A stretch of 12,310 bases of DNA from an uncultured Eubacteriales bacterium. GTDB taxonomy: Bacteria; Bacillota; Clostridia; Oscillospirales; Oscillospiraceae. Position 1 is the first letter of the stretch. The number at the start of each line of letters is the position of its first letter. The stretch is from the NCBI GenBank assembly GCA_900554705.1, contig USIH01000053.1:1-12310 (forward strand), read 5' to 3'. The notes under the pieces were generated by a model. That model was not told the origin of the DNA. It was given only the letters and a program-made list of their open reading frames with translations, and ran no database searches. The position numbers and the translations under genes are program-made. Below, one piece after another: positions 7,238-12,310 of the stretch.

Positions 7238-10200
7238 ATGTCTATTTTCAAACGGATCCTCACCGCCCTGCTGGCCGTTTCGCTCCTGCTCGTCCCGTTT
7301 CACGTGCAGGCGCTCGGCGCGGCGCAGGCCGGTCAGCTCGTGCTGGCCGCCGTGACGCAGGACGGCGCCGTGATCGAGCCGACGCACGTTTCCTACGAGG
7401 CGGGCGACTCCATCCGCGCGGCGCTTGTCCGCTCGGGGCACCGATTTGACGGCATCGACGGAAGCTACATCTATGCCATTGACGGCACGGTGGACAACTA
7501 CTTCCTCTTCTATGACGGCAACGGCTACGATCTCGACGCGCCGGCCGACACGGCGCGCGCCGTCTGCTTCACCTCCGCGCCGGACAGCTACAGCGAGAGC
7601 TACCTCTCCCTGCTGGTCACAATGGCACAGTACAACGGCAGCATAAACGGCGTAAAGAACTACCCTGCCGCACAGGAGGCTTATCGCAGCGCGCTGAGCG
7701 GCCTTTACGGCGCGGACGCACAGCAGGCACAGGCGCTGCGCGACGCGCTGCAGACGCAGCTGGATGCCTACGAGGCCTATCTACAGGGACAGACCGTCCC
7801 GCTGCGCCTCGCCGTGACGCAGAACGGCACGACGCTTGAGGCGGTCGACGCCGTGTTTACCGGAACCTTCGGCAACGTCTGCCGGATCGAGCAGCGCGGC
7901 ACGATCGACCTCATCCCCGACACCTATACCTTCGACGTCTCCGACGGCGGAGACAACCACATTCGCGGCAGCGTCACGGTAACGGGCGCACAGACGCTCA
8001 CGCTCGAGCTTCCGAGCGGCACATGGGTCAAAAGCATCGACCTGAGCGTCCTTGGCGGCGAAGCGTGGCAGGCCGTGGCGCGCGAGGGCAGCGTCTACTA
8101 CGTGCCGGACTGGGCGGCGGGCAATCTGTTTCCCTACATTGTTCCGTCGGACGGCGTAAACACCACCGCCTGCGGCGTCTTCCTTGCAGACACGCCGAAC
8201 GCCGTGCGCAGAACATGGCAGAGCAAGCAGACCGTGCTCTCCGGCCTGATCACACCGAACAGCATGGCCTCCGCCGCTTTCGCGCTGGAGGCGCGGCAGG
8301 CAAGCGGCGACTATGAGCAGTATCAGCGCTATCCCGTGCAGATCATCCGTGTTCCCTCGCTTGCCGCCCTGACCTTAAGCGCCGACGGCGCGGCGCTCCC
8401 GCTGACCTTTGACCCCACACAGACCGCCTACGCCGTCACGACGACCTCGGATCGTCTGCTGATCGAGGCCAACGCGCTGTGCGCCGATGCCGTCGTCACG
8501 ATCGACGGCGTGCAGCGGCAGACGGCGGAGCTTTCGATCGCATCGGGAAGCAGCACGCCGGAGATCGCGGTCAGCCACGCAAACGGGCGCAGCACCGTCT
8601 ACACCGTGCAGGTCACGCGGGTCGACGCGGTCGAAGTGACGCTTGCCTATGCGCAGGGCGTGACCGTCCGCCTGACAAACGCCGCGGGCGCGCAGATCGC
8701 GCCGAAAACGAGCGGCGACACCGCTGCCACCTATGCGCTTGTCCCGAACGAGACCTATACCTACACCACGACGAAGGATACCTATTACCACACGACCGCG
8801 GACTTTACGGCGCGCAGCGGACTGCGCGTCACCGCGCCGACGCCGGACACCGCCGACTACCTCCGCTCGCTGCACGTCGGCCCGACCCGTCAGGTCGCCT
8901 ACCCGTCCGACGCGGCCTTCTCCCCTGCCGTCCACACCTATATCTATCAGGTCGGCTCCAACCAGACCGCCTTCGGCGTGCTTGCGTCGCTCAGTGACGC
9001 GGCAGCGGGCTGCACGATCGTTGGGCAGTACGCAGACTTCCGCTACTGGAACCCCGCCTACGGCGCGCGCACCCTCGCCCTGACCGACGGCGGCTACAAG
9101 TCCACGACCACCTTCCTCGGCACCTCCGGCGAGGGCAACACCATGACGCTGCGCATCGGGATCGTTCGCAGCGGTGTGGTCTATTATCAGGACTACCTCC
9201 TGACCGCGCAGCGCCTCTTGCAGCTTGACTCCCTGTCCGTATCCGACGGCGAGGCCGTGCTTCCCCTACAGCGGCAGGACGGCAAGGAGGGCTTTGACAA
9301 GGCAGTGCTGCGCTATACCGTCGCCGTCAGTCAGAGTCAGGAAAGCCTCACGGCAAATATCCGTCTGTTCGGTTCCGCGAGCGGCAACGACAAGGCCTGC
9401 CGCGTGACCGTGCGCTGCGGCGAAGCGACGAAAGAGCTTGACTACGCGGCGCTTGCCGTCGACGAAGTGCAGACCGTTTCCCTACCGCTCGACCCGTCGC
9501 TTGCCGAACAGGCCGTTTCCGTCCGGATCGAGCGCGAGGGCGCGCTCACGCAGGAATACCTCCTCACCGTGGAAAAGCTCCCGCCGGTGAAAACGGAATT
9601 TTCCGTGACGCCCGCAAACGCCGTCATCTTCCTCTCCGACGATCGGACGGGCGCGCGGATCCTGCCCGACGCGGACGGGGTCTACACGCTCAACGCGGCC
9701 TGTCCCTACACCTATTCGATCACCTGCTACGGCTATGTTTCGCAGCAGGCGACCTTCACCGCCGGACAGGCGCGCATTTCCGTCACGCTGCAAAAAGCGC
9801 CGGCGCGCAGCTATACGGAGCTGCTGCAAGACGGCGACTGGGCGCAGTTCCGCGCGAACGCGGAGAACAACGCGATCACCTCCGCGCCGACGCCCATTGC
9901 TGCGGAGGAGGCCGTGCTGAACTGGGCAAACAAGCTCGGCGACGGTCTTTCCGGCGGCGGTGTCGGCTCGCCGATCATCGTCGGCGGCGCGATTTACACC
10001 TACGCGAACGACACCGTGATGAAGGTGGATCGGCAGACGGGCGCACTGCTTGCCTCCGCGCCGATGGATCACGCGTCGAGCTTCTCCATCACGCCGCCCG
10101 CCTACGGCGAGGGCATGATCTTCGTCGGGCTGTCCGGCGGCGGCATTCAGGCCTTCGACGCCGAAACGCTGCGCTCCCTCTGGCTCTACGAAGACCCGCT

Positions 10201-12223
10201 GGGCGGTCAGCCCAACTGCCCCATCACCTATCGGGACGGCTATCTCTACACCGGCTTCTGGAACGCGGAGACGCGAAAGGCGAACTTCGTCTGCCTCAGC
10301 GTGACCGACGAGGATCCTGCGCAGGAAAAGGAGCAAAAAATTGCCGCATGGAGCCACACGGGAAACGGCTTTTATTGGGCGGGCGCTTACGTCGCGGAGA
10401 ACTACCTGATCGTAACGACGGACGACGGCGCGATCGGCTACACCGAGGGTCACGGCGAAATTCTGTCGCTCGACCCGCGCACGGGCAGCGTGCTTGACCG
10501 GATGACGGCGCGGGGCGTCGGCGATCTGCGCAGCAGCGTCTGCTACGACGATCGGACCGGCTGCTGCTACTTCACCTCCAAGGGCGGCGACTTCTACCGC
10601 GTTGCTCTCTCCGAGGACGGCAAGCTGCTCTCGCAGACACTGCTGCACCTGACAAACGGCTCGGACGACCCCGCGACGCCGCCCATGAGCACCTCCACAC
10701 CGGTGGTCTACCGTGGCCGCGCCTATGTGGGCGTGTCCGGCACGTCGCAATTCGGCGCTTACTCCGGCCACAATATCACCGTGATCGACCTTGCCGCTTG
10801 GCGCGTCGCCTACACGGTGCCGACGCAGGGCTACCCGCAGACCAGCGGCCTTCTGACCACGGCCTACGAGGACGCGAGCGGCTACGTCTACGTCTACTTC
10901 ATCGACAACTACACGCCCGGCAAGCTGCGCGTGCTGCGCGACAAAGCGGGGCAGACAAGCGCGGACTGCCTCAGCACGGAGCACTACACGGTGTCCGGCA
11001 GGGAATACACCGTGCAGACCGCCTACACGCTCTTCACGCCCTCCGGCGCGCAGGCGCAGTATGCCATTTGCAGCCCCATCACGGACGCGGAAGGCAACCT
11101 GTATTTCAAGAACGACTCCGGCTACCTCATGTGCGTCGGAAGCGCCGTGACCGGACTGACCGTCACCGCGCAGCCGGAGAAAACGGCCTATGAGGTCGGG
11201 CAGTGCTTCGACCCCACCGGCCTGCGCGTCACGGCAAGCTACGCGAACGGCACGACAAAGGATGTCACGGCGCTGCTCTCCTATGCGCGCGAGCCGCTGA
11301 CCGCAACAGACACGGAGTTTACGCTCGTGCTCTCCCTCGGCGCACATCAGCAGATGTATCAGGATCGAAACGGTGAGAGCGGCGTTTCCTACCGCGTGCC
11401 GACCGCGACCATCGACCTGACGCTCTACGAAACGCACCGCTGGGACGACGGCGTCGTAACGCGCGCACCGACCTGCACCGAAGCGGGGCAGCTGCGCCGC
11501 ACCTGCCTGCTCTGCGGCGCGGAGACGCTCGAGGCCGTCCCTTCGCTCGGCGGGCACGACTGGGACGCGGGCACAACGGTCGCCGGCGTGACGCGCTACA
11601 CCTGCCTGCGCTGCGGCGCGACCAAGACCGACGCCGGTAAATGCGACGGCGGCGCACAGTGCCCGTCGCGTGCGCTGGCCGACGTGTCGAAGGACGCGTG
11701 GTACCACAATGAGGTGGACTACGCCATTTCGCACGGGCTGATGTACGGCACCGGCGCGACCGCCTTCTCGCCGGAGGAGGCCATGACGCGCGCCCAGCTT
11801 GTCACGGTGCTCTGGCGGCAGGCAGGCTGCCCGACGCCGACGGGTGACGATCCGTTTACCGACCTTGCCGCGCCGTGGTACAAGACGTCTGTCCTCTGGG
11901 CGGCGGAAAACGGCATCGTCAACGGCGTCGGAGACGGTCGTTTCGACCCCGACGGCGTGTTGACCCGCGAACAGCTTGCGACGATCCTCTACCGCTACGC
12001 GAAGGACTATCTGCATCGGGACGTATCCGCGCGCGCGGCATTCGACCCCTTCGCAGACGGGGCGCGCGTGTCCTCTTGGGCATACGAAGCGCTGCGCTGG
12101 GCGGTCGCCGCGAAGCTGATCGGCGGCAGCAGCGAAGACGGCGCGCTCTATCTTGCGCCGCAGGCCGTCGCCACCCGCGCACAGGTAGCCGCGATCTTCA
12201 TGCGTTTTCTCACAGCACAATAA
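7238..12223 (+). CDS. Giant SLH surface protein with DUF4430-like region, cadherin-like domains and PQQ-type beta-propeller
   Basis: 1661 residues, read in order. A signal peptide (1-25, cleavage probably after VQA) comes first. Residues 33-112 (YEAGDSIRAAL, GSYIYAIDGTVDNYFLFYDG) resemble a divergent DUF4430/transcobalamin-C fold. Next are a helical segment (117-184) and a beta region (187-260). Cadherin-like beta-sandwich domains lie at about 375-462, 541-660 and 661-782, then a PEGA-like module (786-855). A PQQ-type beta-propeller runs from W868 to about 1302, with blade motifs VMKVDRQTG, IQAFDAETL, ILSLDPRTG and ITVIDL. A Big_3-type Ig domain follows (1305-1385), then Cys pairs C1423/C1426 and C1456/C1459. 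Three SLH repeats (about 1480-1526, 1537-1588, 1601-1658) carry the MTRAQ, LTREQ and ATRAQ motifs. SLH repeats bind secondary cell wall polymers, so this protein coats the cell surface. It is last in the B12-riboswitch operon. Corrinoid binding by the DUF4430-like region or propeller is inferred; the SLH, Ig and propeller calls are strong. Confidence 0.88.
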   Translation: MSIFKRILTALLAVSLLLVPFHVQALGAAQAGQLVLAAVTQDGAVIEPTHVSYEAGDSIRAALVRSGHRFDGIDGSYIYAIDGTVDNYFLFYDGNGYDLDAPADTARAVCFTSAPDSYSESYLSLLVTMAQYNGSINGVKNYPAAQEAYRSALSGLYGADAQQAQALRDALQTQLDAYEAYLQGQTVPLRLAVTQNGTTLEAVDAVFTGTFGNVCRIEQRGTIDLIPDTYTFDVSDGGDNHIRGSVTVTGAQTLTLELPSGTWVKSIDLSVLGGEAWQAVAREGSVYYVPDWAAGNLFPYIVPSDGVNTTACGVFLADTPNAVRRTWQSKQTVLSGLITPNSMASAAFALEARQASGDYEQYQRYPVQIIRVPSLAALTLSADGAALPLTFDPTQTAYAVTTTSDRLLIEANALCADAVVTIDGVQRQTAELSIASGSSTPEIAVSHANGRSTVYTVQVTRVDAVEVTLAYAQGVTVRLTNAAGAQIAPKTSGDTAATYALVPNETYTYTTTKDTYYHTTADFTARSGLRVTAPTPDTADYLRSLHVGPTRQVAYPSDAAFSPAVHTYIYQVGSNQTAFGVLASLSDAAAGCTIVGQYADFRYWNPAYGARTLALTDGGYKSTTTFLGTSGEGNTMTLRIGIVRSGVVYYQDYLLTAQRLLQLDSLSVSDGEAVLPLQRQDGKEGFDKAVLRYTVAVSQSQESLTANIRLFGSASGNDKACRVTVRCGEATKELDYAALAVDEVQTVSLPLDPSLAEQAVSVRIEREGALTQEYLLTVEKLPPVKTEFSVTPANAVIFLSDDRTGARILPDADGVYTLNAACPYTYSITCYGYVSQQATFTAGQARISVTLQKAPARSYTELLQDGDWAQFRANAENNAITSAPTPIAAEEAVLNWANKLGDGLSGGGVGSPIIVGGAIYTYANDTVMKVDRQTGALLASAPMDHASSFSITPPAYGEGMIFVGLSGGGIQAFDAETLRSLWLYEDPLGGQPNCPITYRDGYLYTGFWNAETRKANFVCLSVTDEDPAQEKEQKIAAWSHTGNGFYWAGAYVAENYLIVTTDDGAIGYTEGHGEILSLDPRTGSVLDRMTARGVGDLRSSVCYDDRTGCCYFTSKGGDFYRVALSEDGKLLSQTLLHLTNGSDDPATPPMSTSTPVVYRGRAYVGVSGTSQFGAYSGHNITVIDLAAWRVAYTVPTQGYPQTSGLLTTAYEDASGYVYVYFIDNYTPGKLRVLRDKAGQTSADCLSTEHYTVSGREYTVQTAYTLFTPSGAQAQYAICSPITDAEGNLYFKNDSGYLMCVGSAVTGLTVTAQPEKTAYEVGQCFDPTGLRVTASYANGTTKDVTALLSYAREPLTATDTEFTLVLSLGAHQQMYQDRNGESGVSYRVPTATIDLTLYETHRWDDGVVTRAPTCTEAGQLRRTCLLCGAETLEAVPSLGGHDWDAGTTVAGVTRYTCLRCGATKTDAGKCDGGAQCPSRALADVSKDAWYHNEVDYAISHGLMYGTGATAFSPEEAMTRAQLVTVLWRQAGCPTPTGDDPFTDLAAPWYKTSVLWAAENGIVNGVGDGRFDPDGVLTREQLATILYRYAKDYLHRDVSARAAFDPFADGARVSSWAYEALRWAVAAKLIGGSSEDGALYLAPQAVATRAQVAAIFMRFLTAQ

Positions 12224-12225
12224 GC

Positions 12226-12257
12226 AAGCGCCCGAGGCCGGATCGCCTCGGGCGCTT
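12226..12257 (+). terminator. Operon-end hairpin
   Basis: A perfect 13-bp stem, AAGCGCCCGAGGC (12226-12238) pairing with 12245-12257 around a 6-base loop, starts 3 bases after the last stop codon. It is GC-rich and ends in TT, but no T run follows (CAGCG comes next). It is the likely end of the transcript, possibly acting together with the adjoining hairpin. Confidence 0.65.
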
Positions 12258-12288
12258 CAGCGTGTCGAAAAACCTTTTCGACACGCTG
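12258..12288. repeat. Perfect 14-bp inverted repeat next to the terminator
   Basis: CAGCGTGTCGAAAA (12258-12271) pairs fully with TTTTCGACACGCTG (12275-12288) around an ACC loop, abutting the previous hairpin with no spacer. Its AAAA/TTTT arms read alike on both strands, so it could terminate transcription arriving from either side. It also resembles the palindromic TCGAAAAA/TTTTTCGA repeats scattered between genes in some Clostridia. Downstream, AAAAGGTT (12300-12307) can also pair with AACCTTTT (12271-12278), so the structure may continue past the window end. Confidence 0.6.
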
Positions 12289-12310
12289 GGAGACTGCCAA
12301 AAAGGTTCGG

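Noticed and set aside
9482..12220. 912-residue open frame on the - strand opposite the large SLH gene
   Set aside because: It mirrors a GC-rich coding strand where antisense stops are rare. It has a low-complexity Arg/Val/Gly composition, no recognisable domains or signal, and the + strand frame encodes clear SLH and propeller motifs.
1..12310. CRISPR array, tRNA, rRNA, transposase or phage genes
   Set aside because: None was seen: no regularly spaced direct repeats, no cloverleaf with a conserved T-loop, and no recognisable mobile-element proteins in any frame.

Overview
The window looks like a GC-rich Clostridia chromosome, most like the gut Oscillospirales/Oscillospiraceae. This is inferred from strong GGAGG-type ribosome binding sites, tightly packed genes, three S-layer homology (SLH) repeats, Cys-pair modules of the 'TCTEAG...CxxCG' kind and a Clostridia-style MoxR. 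No marker gene fixes the genus. All six genes are on the + strand and look like one operon: the widest gap between genes is 17 bases and three of the five junctions overlap.

Layout. Bases 1-94 hold the 3' half of a cobalamin (B12) riboswitch, with its B12 box at 69-85. Two consecutive hairpins follow (95-133 and 147-193) and are the likely expression platform. The genes are: (1) 210-2009, a membrane-tethered or secreted protein with a stalk, two Ig-like regions, a DUF4430/transcobalamin-C-like domain and a Cys-pair tail; (2) 1990-3084, a secreted alpha-helical prenyltransferase/squalene-oxidase-repeat protein with a C-terminal membrane anchor; (3) 3054-3998, a MoxR AAA+ ATPase; (4) 3995-5053, a DUF58 protein; (5) 5061-7220, a multi-spanning membrane protein with a transglutaminase-like extracellular domain whose expected catalytic Cys is Ser; (6) 7238-12223, a 1661-residue surface protein with an N-terminal DUF4430-like region, cadherin-like domains, a PQQ-type beta-propeller, an Ig-like domain, Cys pairs and three SLH repeats. 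Two perfect back-to-back hairpins (12226-12288) close the operon.

How it may work. In animals, transcobalamin and intrinsic factor bind B12 between an alpha6-alpha6 barrel and a beta domain that belongs to the DUF4430 family. Genes 1 and 2 encode, as two separate overlapping genes, the two fold types that make up those proteins, and they lie directly behind a B12 riboswitch. I infer that the operon builds a surface system for capturing corrinoids. The surface proteins would be genes 1, 2 and 6, with gene 6 held to the wall by SLH repeats. The MoxR-DUF58-transglutaminase-like trio would be a membrane assembly or remodelling module. No membrane permease (ECF or BtuCD type) is in the window. The riboswitch call rests on direct sequence and structure. 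The B12-capture role is inference from regulation and domain content.
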